Positions 21,182 to 33,600 of a stretch of 64,000 nucleotides of DNA are shown here, piece after piece (position 1 is the first letter of the stretch; the number at the start of each line of letters is the position of its first letter). Origin of the DNA: Phlebotomus papatasi (Eukaryota > Arthropoda > Insecta > Diptera > Psychodidae); contig NC_077224.1 of assembly GCF_024763615.1 (NCBI RefSeq), forward strand, positions 558,001-622,000, given 5' to 3'. The position numbers and the translations under genes are program-made. The notes below the pieces were generated by a model. That model saw only the letters and a list, made by a program, of their open reading frames with translations. It was not told the origin of the DNA and did not search any database.

Positions 21182-22253
21182 AACGGTGCTATCACACTAG
21201 GATTTTCATAATTTAATTTTAAATTCAATTGAGCCAATTGAGCATTATAAGATTTCTAAAAATTACTCGAAAATTCTCACAGCCAAAACACATTTTGCAA
21301 GAAATTTCCTCAATTTTAAATAGTGCAGCGAAATTTTTGATTGTGAATGACTCCGGAAAATATGTGATAGTCCTTAAAATGTCTTATCTATCTATGTCTA
21401 ATCTGTTATCTAAAAAAATCCCCAAAGCCAGAAGAAAAGGTTGTAGGCAAGCGCCTGGCAAGTTGGCCTTTTTATATGGAGCAATTTGAAGCCAATTCCA
21501 AAATTGATCTCGGACTCAGCTCACAGTGCTCGGAGGAAAATATTTATTTAAACAAAAATTTAGTAAATTTATCCCTCCATACGGAAAGGTATCTTATAAT
21601 ACGGAAAAACTTCTCACTTTTTAAACATTTAGCATAACGGCAGCTAGTGCAAAAAAAATCCCATATAAATTTAAATCGAAGTATGAAAAAGTGGCTTCAA
21701 ATTTCAGGCAACTTGCCAGGGGGTTGGTTGTAGGCAAGGGGCATCATAAAGAGATTCTCATACAGTCTTTTTGAAAATTTGGAAGAAGACATCCCATCTG
21801 CGATTTCTTGACACAACAATTTCCTTCGAATTGCTTTGGAGGAACTCAGCTAATTCCCGATGCTGAAGCTTCACTCGCGTACAAGTTTATCACTAATCTT
21901 TGTACTTATTTTATTTTTTTGGTCACAAATAATAATTATTTACGAGTGAATAAATTTAATAAGAACAATTTGGTACAAAAGGCTACTTGTTTAACTGCAA
22001 TAAAAATTGAAATTAATGAGCAATTTTAACATTTTAATTTGCTGAATTTAAATTTAATTGAGCAACCACATTTATGCTATTTTAGCATGCTTAAACATGT
22101 TTTGACGGGCTAAGTATTAGTTTATATCAATAAATAAATGATAATCTATCAATTCAAATGATTTTTAATGCAAAATAACTCATAGAAACAATTCATCTGA
22201 AAATTAAACTAAATTTACAAATTGAAAAAAAAATCCTAGTGTGATAGCACGGT
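21182..22253. repeat. 1.07-kb non-autonomous DNA element, 'CGGTGCTATCACACTAGG' TIR
   Basis: The left end AACGGTGCTATCACACTAGG and right end CCTAGTGTGATAGCACGG are a near-perfect inverted repeat of about 25 bp. The AT-rich interior encodes no transposase. The ends resemble those of 40913..41318. Confidence 0.7.
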
Positions 22254-23280
22254 AAGAAAGATAGGCTAACCCCTCTTACCGTATTTTCAAAAAATTGAAA
22301 ATCAGCCCTCAAAATTGTAATTCTCAATATTTCCGGCTATGAGATATTTTTCTACAAAGAAAAAAAAACCTTTGAAAATGATCCTAATTCTCGTTTTACT
22401 CACATGATGCGTTTCGATTAGAATTAGACACTAAATATTATCCTTTCTGCGAAGTAGACAATCAAGAAGCGAACGTAATGAAAACAAGTGTTTTAATAAC
22501 ATATATATTTTTATTTGTGGCATTCTTGTTCCTCGATACAATATAATGGTTCTTATCCAATGCAATTCTTATTTAAATTAAAATAAGACAAACTCAGAGC
22601 AAGAATTGTAATAACAATTTTTTCACAAATTTTTCTTCAATTTCTCTTCCACTTACAAAGCTGACATCTTATCGGGTAAAACAGTTTATTCACTAATCAC
22701 GACTACAAAATTAAAATGTTGCGTGCAATTGTGAACCCAGTCTTATTACTTTTTTTTCTGTTGTGTTAATTATACACTTGACTACACTTTTGTTTATGTC
22801 AGACTAATTTTGAGAAATATATTTTCCAATATTATTAATTTTATTTTTTTTCCCATTTCTTTCCTACAGAAGAAACCACAATTTAGATTTAAAAGTTCAT
22901 TTCTTCCGGTAGAATTAAGGAGAATATCAAATTTATTGAATATCTTACAGATATTCCATTTTATTCTAAACTGATTAAAATTGTCAATGTGGGATGACAA
23001 AAAATTTCAGATATTATATACTTTGAATTAGTGATTAGTGTTAATGTCCTACAAATCGAAGAACAGTTAGTTTCTTTCATTCTTTCTTCCTTTCTTTTTT
23101 TTTTTGAGAAAAGTTAAATTAGTGCACACAAAAGAAATTTTGTTGGGAGAAAGATACTTAAACTTAAATATTTTCTAATCTCCAAAGCCCGATTGTTGAA
23201 TATCACTCTAGATTAAAACGTATGAGTTGAATCTAGAAACACATTAAACGAATGTCGCACTATATGAATCTGTTAGAATA

Positions 23281-23431
23281 ATGCCAAACACAAAATAACT
23301 TTTGTTTTGTTAACATGTTTTCACAATTTCCCATGAGAATGAGCGAGATGACTAGATCTAGATCTCACTTACTCTCATTGAAATGCCAAAAACATGTTTA
23401 CTAAACAGAAATTATTGTGCATTGGGCATAA
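23281..23431. repeat. 150-bp palindromic MITE 'ATGCCCAACRCACAATAA' (copy 1)
   Basis: TIRs of about 40 bp include acaataacttttgttt and aacatgttt. The centre is the palindromic actagatctagatctcac. Four copies occur in the window. Confidence 0.8.
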
Positions 23432-23689
23432 TCAATGTTAATTCTAGCTATTTTATAATAAATGCCAAGTAACTGACAGAAAAATATCATCAAAAACTGC
23501 TAGAATTAGAGTCACCTATGATCACTTACTAAACTATCACAAAAGCTGCCATTTTGTCCAATATTTTGATTTACACAGGTAGAATTTACTATAACTTTTT
23601 TCTAGCACTTATTTCAAACTAAATTTCTTAACATGCTAATCAACTAGTTTTTTTCAATGCATTTGTGCGACTTTACAATATTATTTCTG

Positions 23690-25735
23690 CATTTTTTGGA
23701 CGTATTTCCGCATTTCTAGAAAGTTTTTCATGTTCTTTTTGGGATACAGCCCCAAATTTTTGGAATCGTCTGCATTTTCGCATTTCTACAAGGGGTAACT
23801 CATATTGAGAAATCCTCGTCAATTGTCCGAGAAACGCTTCGCGCAACCCGAGAAACCCAAGAATTGCATCGCGAAACCCGAGAAACCCGAGAAACCCAAT
23901 GTCTGCATCGCGAAACCCAAGAAATCCAAAAATTGCAACGCGAAACCCGAGAAACCCAAAAATTGCATCGCGAAACCCGAGAAACCCACGAATTGCATCG
24001 CGAAACCCGAGAAACCAGAAACCCTTGTCAGAAAAAATGGGAATGAGTTACCCCTTGCATTTCTACGTTTCTTTAAACCTGTCCATGTTTTTTGGAAACG
24101 CTTCTGCGTTTCTAGAACTATTTCGGCGTTTCTTTAATCCATTTTCTGCGATTTTACTTTTGGAGTTCAATTTCTTTAGAATCGTTCTTGCGGTCCTTGA
24201 ATGTGTTTCTGCGTGCAGACAAAAGTTTTCGTACTTATAATACGTGCTTCAGCATGGTAGAAGTGTTTTAATGCTTCTAAGGATACAGTTTTGAGTTTCT
24301 AGGATCATCTGTACGCTTCTGCGATTTTAGAAAATTTTCTGTTCTTCATGAATGCGTTTTTATATTTTTTTCATAATTGTTTCAGCGTTTCTTAAATCCG
24401 TTTCTACGTTTTAAAGAACGTTTTCGTGATTTTCAGACGCGTTTCTAAGTTAATAAAAAAGTCTCTGCTTTCCCGATTTTCTAGAAACGTTTCATTGCTT
24501 CTAAGGACAAAGTCCTGCGTATCTTAAGTGCGTTTCTGCTTATTTACACATGTTTCCGTGCTTATTATATGTTTTCAACGCTTTTGAAAACAACTATACT
24601 TTTTTAATGCATCTATGACACAGTTTCATGATTCTAAGACGTATTTCAACGTTACTGGAAACATTTTGGCCTTTCTGTGTTTCTATGAACCCTTTAATGC
24701 TTTTCGGATAGAGTCCTGCAGTTCTAATATCGTTTCTAGATAGCGTTTTCACATGTTTTCAGCAAATAGTTTTGTGTTTATAAGATCTTTTCTGCGTCTC
24801 TGAAATGCGTTTTTGCATTTTTGCAAACGCTTCCGTGCTTCTCAGATGCGTTTCTGAGGTAATGGGCATGCCTCTAATTTTTTGCATTTCTAAAAATGTT
24901 TATAAGGTGTCAAGATACAGTTCCGCGTATTTCAGAGCGTTTCTTGGATTCATCTCTGCGTTTACGAAAACTCTTTCTACGTTACTAGAAAAGTTTCTGC
25001 TTTCCTGTGATTCTAGAAACGCCTAATACTTCTAACTAGGATACAGTTCTGCGATTCTAGTCTCGTTTCTGCGTTTCTTGAATGCATTTCTGTGTTTTCA
25101 ATAACTTTTCATGTTTCTTAGACGAGTTTCCACGATACTGGAAACGTGTTTGCTTTTCTGTGTTTCTGGAAACGTTTTAATACATCTAAGGAATTCAGTT
25201 AAGCATTTCTAATTTTCTTTCTGCGTTTCTTGAATGCATTGATGTGCTTTAATAAATATTTTTATGTTTCTTCGAAGAATTTCTCCGTAATTGGAAGCGT
25301 CTCTGCTTTTCTGTGTTGTTTCTCAATGCTTCTAGGATAGTTTCACGTTACTTCGTTTCAGCGTTTCTTGAATGTGTTTATACCGTTTATACTTTTTTTC
25401 AATAACTCTTTAAGTTTCTTATACGAGTTTCCACGATACTCGAAATGTTTCTGCTTTTCTGTGTTTTTAGAAACGTTTTGATATTTCTCGCGTTTCTTGA
25501 ATGCGCTGCGTTTTAATAAACGTTTTCATGATTCTTGAAAGCGGTTCCGCGTTTCTAAGTTCGTTTCCGAGTTTTTTTTTATTACTTTTTTTCGTTTTTA
25601 AAAGTATTTTCACGACAAAAAAAGCTTCCACGTTTTTCGAAGAATTTCCGTTTTTCTTAGATACATTTTCACAATACCAAAAAAAATGTTTCTTGGTCAA
25701 GTGGTTCGTGTTTCTGCAATGACTTACCCCTTGAG
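23690..25735. repeat. Degenerate 'gtttctgcgtttctag' array, about 2 kb
   Basis: Many diverged copies of short motifs (tgcgtttct, ctagaaacg, gtttctaag). The part 23788..24057 is inverted relative to the rest (cgcgaaacccgagaaaccc). It is bounded by aaggggtaactcat and its complement. Frames through it give K-P-E-K-P-type repeats, which are an artefact of the array. Confidence 0.7.
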
Positions 25736-26002
25736 GATTTTTCTTCTGACAAACTGACTCATTCTCGTAGATGACAGAAGTTTGAAAACTGCTAGAATTT
25801 GAGTTACCCGACGCAATAGTCCTTTTTAATGCATTTCTAGCTTCAATTTAAAGACCTTTTCACTAGGATGATATTCAACATTCGAGCAGATAAACTTCTC
25901 CATATTTTATACCAATTTCAACTTTTTTAAAAACACGTACAACTATCATTTTTCTATTTACATTATGTATAATATAATTCGGGTGTAATATTTTTGTTGC
26001 AT

Positions 26003-26150
26003 ATGACCAGCGCACCATAACTTTTGTTTGTAAACATGTTTTTAAAATTTCTGTGAGAGTGAGCGAGATAACTAGATCTAGATCTCACTCACTCTCACAG
26101 AAATGTCAAAAACATGCTTACTAAACAAAATTTATTGTGCGTTGGGCATT
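26003..26150. repeat. 150-bp palindromic MITE (copy 2)
   Basis: Same TIRs and agatctagatct centre as 23281..23431. It flanks the other side of the degenerate array. Confidence 0.8.
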
Positions 26151-27526
26151 ATCTGTCACACAAACACCTTTTTACTTGACGCTATTTTATTTTTTTTTTG
26201 TTTAATAGAAACGTTCAAAATGAGAAAAAAGTTTATTTCAAGTTAATACAGAATATTCACCTGCAGTCAATATTCAATGGCAGTCGTTGTTATGTCTATG
26301 TTAGTTTGTTGTTTTTTTCTTCCTTTAGATAATAGGATTAGTAAAGTAATTTAAGATTATTTCCTTTGATATTTTTCTTTTTAAATTTTGTATCTGTAAA
26401 TATTCAATTATTTTATTCCATTAAACTTACAGTGACGATAAATCTGATATTTTTTTCTTTGCTGTACAACAATTTATCTGACTCTCACTCCTCTTTAGAA
26501 TTCATAAAATGTGTAAAGGTTATTCCAATTATTAAATGATTATTTCTTTTCCTTTTTTAATTAGTTGTAGTGTTCTCGCAAAATCTACGTGTAATGTATA
26601 TGTTATAATATTCTATTTAAAAATTAATGTAAATATAGTAGACAATATCTCTTATGACTTTGTTATTACAAATATTTTATCTACTTTCAAACCTTAAGTA
26701 TTATTTCTTTTAATTATTAATATTTTACACACTTAAATAATTCTTACTATTTGTTATGTAATTCATTATGAAAATTAAACTACAATCTTATAGGACTAAT
26801 CACATTATTACTCTTACGATTTTCTCAGACAAAAAAAATAAAACAATGAAAAAACACTTTAATTCAACAATGAAGACAATTTATAAATCTATTCATTTAA
26901 AATTAAAAAAAAATTATGCATTTCTCTTTTCTTTAAATAATACTTAAAGTATTTCCATTTCTTACGTCTCTACATCTATTTCATAGTGTTATCTCAGAGT
27001 TTTACGACTATGTAAATTAGAAAAAAAATATCTCAGAACAAAATAATTATTTAATAAAAAAAAACTCAACATCTCCATTGAAGTAAAATTCTGTCATTAA
27101 TTTCAAAGACACGCAATAATTTATGTACAGGACAGAAATTGAGGAGAAACCAGTATCAGAATCTCGAATTTCAACGCCAAGCATCTCTCTCACGTCCATT
27201 GTTCAATTTTTCAACTTTTTCATTGGAAAAAAGATGAAAAAAGTTGTTGATAAAAAGAAAAAAAAAGTCAAATGTAGTTCATTAGATATTAATCCTTATT
27301 AAAAAAAAATCCACACCACTTATTTCTGTTTCTTTTACATTTTCTACCAAAAAAAATGTAAAATAAAACATCATTTAAAAAAAAAAAAGCAAAACCCTTT
27401 TTAAAAAAAAAATATTTACGATAATAAACTTATTATATGTTTTGAACTCACTGAAATTCTGAAAACAAAAAAAGAATAGAGAAACGGGAACCATTATATT
27501 GCAGCACTTTTGAATTTGCAGGAAAT

Positions 27527-27761
27527 TCAGGGGATCATACCTTGATCGAAGCAGCTGGGATTGATGTAGCTTATTAGATCGTGATCAGACATGGTTGCAA
27601 TCTCTTGAGGTATTGTTGTAGTCCCTGTTGTTGGTTGTTGATGGTGATTTGTCCCATCGGCAATGTTATTTGACGGCCCACCCAGGTCCACCTTCGCCGA
27701 TGGATTGGCTATAACATTCTGTACTAAAGCTGCTGTTTGCATCATATTTTCCGTTCGCCTC
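27527..27761 (-). CDS. NFAT: NFAT terminal exon
   Basis: The acceptor ttgcag precedes 27761. It encodes a conserved-looking ending, SDHDLISYINPSCFDQ, then GMIP and TGA (27529..27527). A donor-like AAG|GTATGA at 27543 could splice out the last four residues to a further exon; I see no clear partner. Confidence 0.82.
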
Positions 27762-30604
27762 CTGCAAACACAATTATGTATTTTTCCTTGTTTTTTTTTC
27801 TCCACAAAAATGGTGTTAAAAAAAAGTAATCTATTCATTGACAGGGGGAAATCTTTCTTCTAAAAACATTCTTTTTAGTACATGACTGTTCGTTAGTATG
27901 GGGTACCCATCGGATGCGTCCTAGGTGGCGGATAGGGAATGACTGTAGTTGGTTTTTGAACTGGCTAAAGGCGTCTACACATTGGGAGGAATTTTCGTCA
28001 AAAATTGCGTTTTTGACAGAAATTTGACGTTTCCCCCTACAACGCTGCAGGGAATTTCCTTCAAAAAAGCAATTTTTAACAAAAATTGCTCCCAATGTGT
28101 AGAGGTCATAAGGGAGACTGGGGCAAAAAGTAACAAATCGAAAAATTCAAAATTGAATATCTTCCAAGGTAAAAAAGATAGCGGCTCAATTTTTTTCCTA
28201 TAGATAGCCTCCATAGACCTTCTTAAATGCCGATAAGTTTCTTAGAATTCGAACAAGGAATTTAGAAAATAAAAAATATTGAAATTTTTAGCCCTATTTT
28301 TGAAATATTTTCCTTGCAGAAGATATCAATTTTTACCTACTTATTTTCCAAAATTGATGCACTGATGAATATTTTCTAAATAATTTGGATTTTTTGAATA
28401 CGAATCCGCTATCTATTTTAGAATTTCACAAAAGTTCTTTTTTCCAGAAATTCTTTTATTAAAAATGGTCACTTGGGGTAAAAAGTAACAAAAGCTATGG
28501 AGCAAAAAGTAACAAAAAAGCGAAGCAATTTCTGATGTCTCACGGCGAAAAGAAACGCCATAACCATGTCTCACCGCTTGTTGATTGCATTGGTCAAACG
28601 ATTTGCAGTCTTTTTTGTGTTTTTTTTCTAAAATAGCTTGAAAAAGCACTTTTCTCGCAGAGAAAACGGTGTAGATGAATAAATTTTCTATTAAAATATG
28701 TCCTCTAGGTATTTTTTCAAATTTACGGAAGCCCGTAATGAAGCGAATCAAAATATGATAATATCCAATGTCTGTTACTAAGCAGCTCCTAGCAATGGTA
28801 TTTCGATGCTCATTGTGTTTTAATGCTGTCCTGCTTCTAAAATTACCACGCAAATTTGTCATATGACATTGTCATATCGTTACAGAATTACCCTAGTGAC
28901 AAGTACCAAAACATAATATGGAAGTGTACTCTTTCGACTCAATTTTGAGATATCCTAAAAGATATCGGTGAGCGTAGGGTAACAAGAAGCAAAGAAAATT
29001 TTCAAATTCTTCTCAAAACTTTCGGCTCGGACTCCAAGCCTTCCTCAGTATTCAAATTTTTAGTCTTAGTCAAACTTTTAGTCTCACAAAGAAATCCTAA
29101 GAAAGACACACAAAGAGGGAAAAATTGCTAAAAATTCTAAAAATAAGTAGAAAATTAAGTGCAGTGCCCCAAATCCCATGCCCTGTGAACAAAAAAGACC
29201 ATTTGACAAAGCAAGAAAAGACTAAAAATTTGACCACTGAGGAAGGCTTGGAGTCCGAGCCGAAAGCTTTGGGAAGAATTTGAAAATTTTCTTTGCTTCT
29301 TCTTACCCGATGCTCACCGGTTTCCACACCTATTGAATTAATCGTCGGAAATTACTAAAAACTAAAAGGTATCCTAAAAAACGTGTTTCTGGAACACAGG
29401 GACATGGAGGGAAAAGAAAGATCATATTTCCCTGGGTCGACTTTTATGGGAGGTCTGAATAACTGATAGTGAACGGAAAAATAGACCTTTTTTGATTTTT
29501 TCTCTTTAATCCTTCACGACGTTTTGAAGATGGATGTTCTCTTCATCAGGTTTCTAATGCGTAGGAAAAATTACGTACAGGTGGGAAAATCTGCTGCTGC
29601 ACTGCACTTGGACTTTTTTACAATTCTTCACTCTGAGGTTCATCATCCAATAGACTGACACAGAATGACTCTGGAATTCATTATCTGCTGTGATGAGAGC
29701 TGATCCTAGAGAATGAGTCATTCTGTGTCAGTCCATTGGATGGTGAACTTCAGAGCGAAGAATTGTAAAAAAAAAAGTCCAAGTGCAGTGCAGTAGCAGA
29801 TTTTCCCACCTGTACGTAATTTTTCCTCCAAATTCGAAACCTATGAAGAGGACATCCATCCTCGAAACGTCGTGAAGAATTAAAGAGAAAAAATCAAGAA
29901 AGATCTATTTTCTGTTCACTATCTGCTACAATACAATCCATTGGGGTGACATTAGTTTTGAAAAATGCGACCAGTTTTAGTGTAAATTTTTCCCTGTTTT
30001 CGTACACATTTCACGAGATATCTCCAAAACTACGTAGGTTGCCAATTTAGGGTCTTCGGTTGCCTCTTCGTTATTAAATTGGCTTTTATTTTGTATTTGT
30101 AGTTTTTGCTAATTCATTCCACAATAACAGAAAACACCGATTGAACTCCAAAGTTTTTTCGGCACGGTAGAAACACATGGGAAACATAGGAAACGTCATG
30201 CCCCTGATACAACCCATTAGACCGAAAATTCCTCCAAAACAGTCTGAATAATTTTGAGAGAAAATATATTCAAAATTTAAAATTGAAAAGCAATGTTAAA
30301 TTCCACAAAATCAAATAAAAAAGACAAAGAAATAAAAACTTACCCAATATCATTCTGCACCCTCTGCACATGGAGATCTCCATTTGCACTAACTCGAATT
30401 TCATGATTGTTTATCATGTGATTGGAAGCAACGAGATTCTCCGTCACATTCCCACTGAGAATATTCGAGCCAGTTGTATTTGTGTTGGAATTCATGTCCG
30501 ATGCTCCGGCCATGATTGCAGCTGCTGCAGCATGAGCTGCTGCTGCCTCCGTGTAAATTGCAGTATTTTGTGCAATTTGCTGTTGTTGCTGTTGTTGTTG
30601 TTGC

Positions 30605-30646
<42 letters not shown>

Positions 30647-33600
30647 CGTGCACTTGAATCACTGTCGCCATCTGGTGCCTGTGGTGTGAGAATCATATGA
30701 GAAGTCGTAACTGGCGTTGACTCCTGAAGCATCGATGTAGCTGAATTGAATGACATAAGAGCCTCCATGGATTCGGTGGTAATTGGATTCTGTTGCGACG
30801 TGAGAATTTCATTGAGAATCATATTGTGAACGGTATTTGAGGCAGTTGTTGTTGGTGTTTGTGGTGCCTTATGATCAGACTGCGGACTGGCAAGAATTGG
30901 TGATATCATGGAATTCATCATGGATTCTGGGGCTGTCTGAGGGATGGACAAAAGTGGCACCTGTAGATTGCAATTGAATTGTGTTACATTCATAGGTTCC
31001 GCCTGGAAAAACAAAAAAAAAGAGAAACAAAATCGCAGCAACTCACTTGAGTCTCAAGCATGGGAGAATGACCACCAGCACTTCCTGAGCACAACATCGA
31101 TGGCGATACAGTGGGATTCATGATAATGTCCGGAGACATTGTGTGATCACTCTGTGTCGTTGCTGATGGCAATGATGGCGATGACAGTACATTCATGCCA
31201 TTCACCTCAGACAACGTGACAACTGACTGAGAATTGAGAATAATATCCTGAGACAATGGTGATCGACTTGTGGATGAGGGTGATGAATTGTTGCAGAGTA
31301 TTTGGTCAGCTGCACCAGAATTATCGCACTGAATGGCCAATGGACCAGTTGACATGAAGTTAGTCTCCATGGCAGTAGTTCGATTCGAATTCATCCCACT
31401 TATCTGTAACCATTTTAATACGTTTTTTTTATATATATAATATCAAAGGAGCTTTTAGAGAAAAAGCTTTAAAAAAGAGAATCTTTCATATCTATTTAAG
31501 CCTCAATTAAAAAAAAACTAATAAAATTCCCAAGAACTTTTCGTAACGTTATAGGTTCAGATGCTTGCCTCCAGGGCGGGTTTGAATTTCCAAAATATTT
31601 TTTTTAAGGGGCGGCAAAAAATCCCAACTTGCGGAATGCTCGAAACCAAGATGTTGTACCACGAACATACTTGAGCAATATAATAAAACTCCTTACAAGT
31701 CCAGTTCATAATGCCCAACACACAATAACTTTTGTTTAGTAAACATGTTTTTGATATTTCAATGAGAGTGAGTGAGATCTAGATCTAGTCATCTCGCTTA
31801 TTCTCATGGGAAATTTTGAAAACATGTTCACAAACAAAAGTTATTGTGCGCTGGTCATAAGACTGAAGTAAACATGAAGTTCTGTCATATTTCTCGCAAG
31901 CAATTGCTCACACTAAAATTTCAACAAAGAAATTTTGACTCAAATAATATTCAAACTTTAACAAAATTAGTGTTAAAATCTTCCAAAAAGAACATATATT
32001 TAGACAGAATTAATTATTCATTAAATATTGGATTAAAAATCCATAATTTTAATCTTTTAATTTTTAGTGTCCAATTTTACCCTCAGTGTCCAAATTTAGA
32101 AACTGTCCAAAATTATGAGATATTCCCCTACTACTACCCGATTGCGGTTTCACTAAAACGAAGAATAAACGCAAATCTAAAATATTCGAAGATCGATTTT
32201 ACCTCTCCTGCATAGTCTTATGCAGTTTCTATGTTATGAGTAGTTGAAGTACTTCACAAGACCTTCCCATATCACTAAAGACAGATTCTGACAATTATAA
32301 CGGGAGTTATGATCATTTTGGTCGCCAAGAAGTTTTTACTCGAATCGATACTTTTTCTTTCGAAATTCAATATCTCAGCCAGAGGAACCAACATTTAAGG
32401 AAAAAGTAGTTTTTCTGCTTTTGTAGTGGTAGTCGCCAGCATTTGAAAAAAAAAAAAAAACGTCGCCGAGATTGCTTTTTAAAGTCGATTTGTGAAGTTT
32501 AATTAATGAAATTTCAATAAAAATTAGTATTTAACATAGAGAAAATAGTTTTTGGAATTAGTTTAGTGACAAAGAATTGGTTAAAAGACGTGATTTGATA
32601 GCAAAAATAAGTTAAATATGGGTCGCCCAGCGACTTTTGCAACATTTCATAATTCGTAGAAAATTATGAAAATCACGTGGAATATCGGTGATTTGCAAAT
32701 TGGAATAGAAAATTGATGAGTTTTGGAAGCATTTGTGACTATTTATCTTTTGAATTGTTCGTGGAAAATCCTCGGGAAAATGTCTTGAAAAAGTGTTTGC
32801 TTTGCTCGAAGAAATGCACCAAAACGGTTCAGTTGTGAAATGGAAGATGGCGGACGGTGTCCTTTGCGACATTTGTTTTGATGTTTTTCACGTAATTTTG
32901 CACGAAAGTAAGCAAATTTGCGTAATAAATTCATTAAAAAGTATTCAAGAATCGCTAATGAAGAGATTTGTGGAAAAATTCTGTGATTTTTACTGCTTTT
33001 TCTTCTGTTTTTTTAGTATGAAAGTTGCCATGCTAAAGATAGAATCCAGACCACATTTTTCATCTCTTTTGGGGCTCTTGAGGGCTTTCTTAGTCATTCA
33101 GACATCCTATCTTCTCTGGAAGAGACCCTAGAAGTTCTAGGTAAAAAAATATGCAAGAAGAATTCCTCAAGAATAATCAAAATTCCTAAAATCATTAAAA
33201 ATTAAATGCAATATCAGCCACTTTTTCTAGTGTTGCCAGATTCGAATGCAAAAACGACTTTTTCCTTTAACCCTTTAACGACGAGACACTTTTTACGGAC
33301 TGAAAATCAACAATAACAATTAAACTGGTAAACATAATCAATTACAAGTCTTAAATCTAACCTTGGAAAGTCTAACAGAGTCTGATTCGGTGTATTTTGC
33401 GCCACTATAGACGATAGGGACAAAAATAGCCCAAAAATTTAAGTAATTTTTCTGATAATACCAATGTATAATAATTTTCGCTTTAATGAAAAATATTACG
33501 TATGAGTATTGTAGTTTTTATTGCCAAAGGAAATTTGTTTAAAAAATATTGGAAGTATAAAAAATAAATAAAATCAATTATGAATTTGAGAATTTAAAAA

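Larger units (their letters stand above)
19746..27526. other. NFAT-PRDM10 intergenic region (about 7.8 kb, includes NFAT 3' UTR)
   Basis: No supported protein gene. It contains two MITE families (20647..21154, 21182..22253), two copies of a 150-bp palindromic MITE (23281.., 26003..) and a degenerate satellite-like array (about 23690..25735). Very AT-rich sequence from 26.2 to 27.5 kb is the likely NFAT 3' UTR; several TTTATT (AATAAA on the minus strand) occur, and none can be chosen. Confidence 0.6.
27762..30343 (-). other. NFAT intron 9, repeat-rich
   Basis: Holds a 140-bp MITE (27970..28108), a segment with repeated 'aaaaagtaaca' (28112-28520), two foldback repeats (28966..29320 and 29467..29932) and a 263-bp repeat copy (29943..30205). 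No coding exon seen. Confidence 0.65.

Noticed and set aside
23805..24240. Three overlapping + strand frames giving repetitive K-P-E-K-P or R-E-T-R-E-T proteins
   Set aside because: They are readings of a degenerate DNA repeat in all three frames, with no conserved domain and no start or splice context.
28112..28520. Possible MITE with 'gggagactggggcaaaaagtaac' end
   Set aside because: I could find only one convincing end; the other 'aaaaagtaaca' motifs are in direct orientation.
30370..30657. + strand frame ending in polyleucine
   Set aside because: Antisense shadow of the NFAT polyglutamine exon.
31550..31600. tRNA-like 'ggttcagatgc ... gggtttgaattt' on the + strand
   Set aside because: The A- and B-box-like motifs are too close together for a pol III promoter, and no cloverleaf can be drawn.
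32793..33131. 112-codon + strand frame containing MADGVLCDICFDVF
   Set aside because: The C-terminal part is F/C-rich translation of AT-rich DNA, no splice partners were seen, and I recognise no family. Kept only as a remark in the intron entry.
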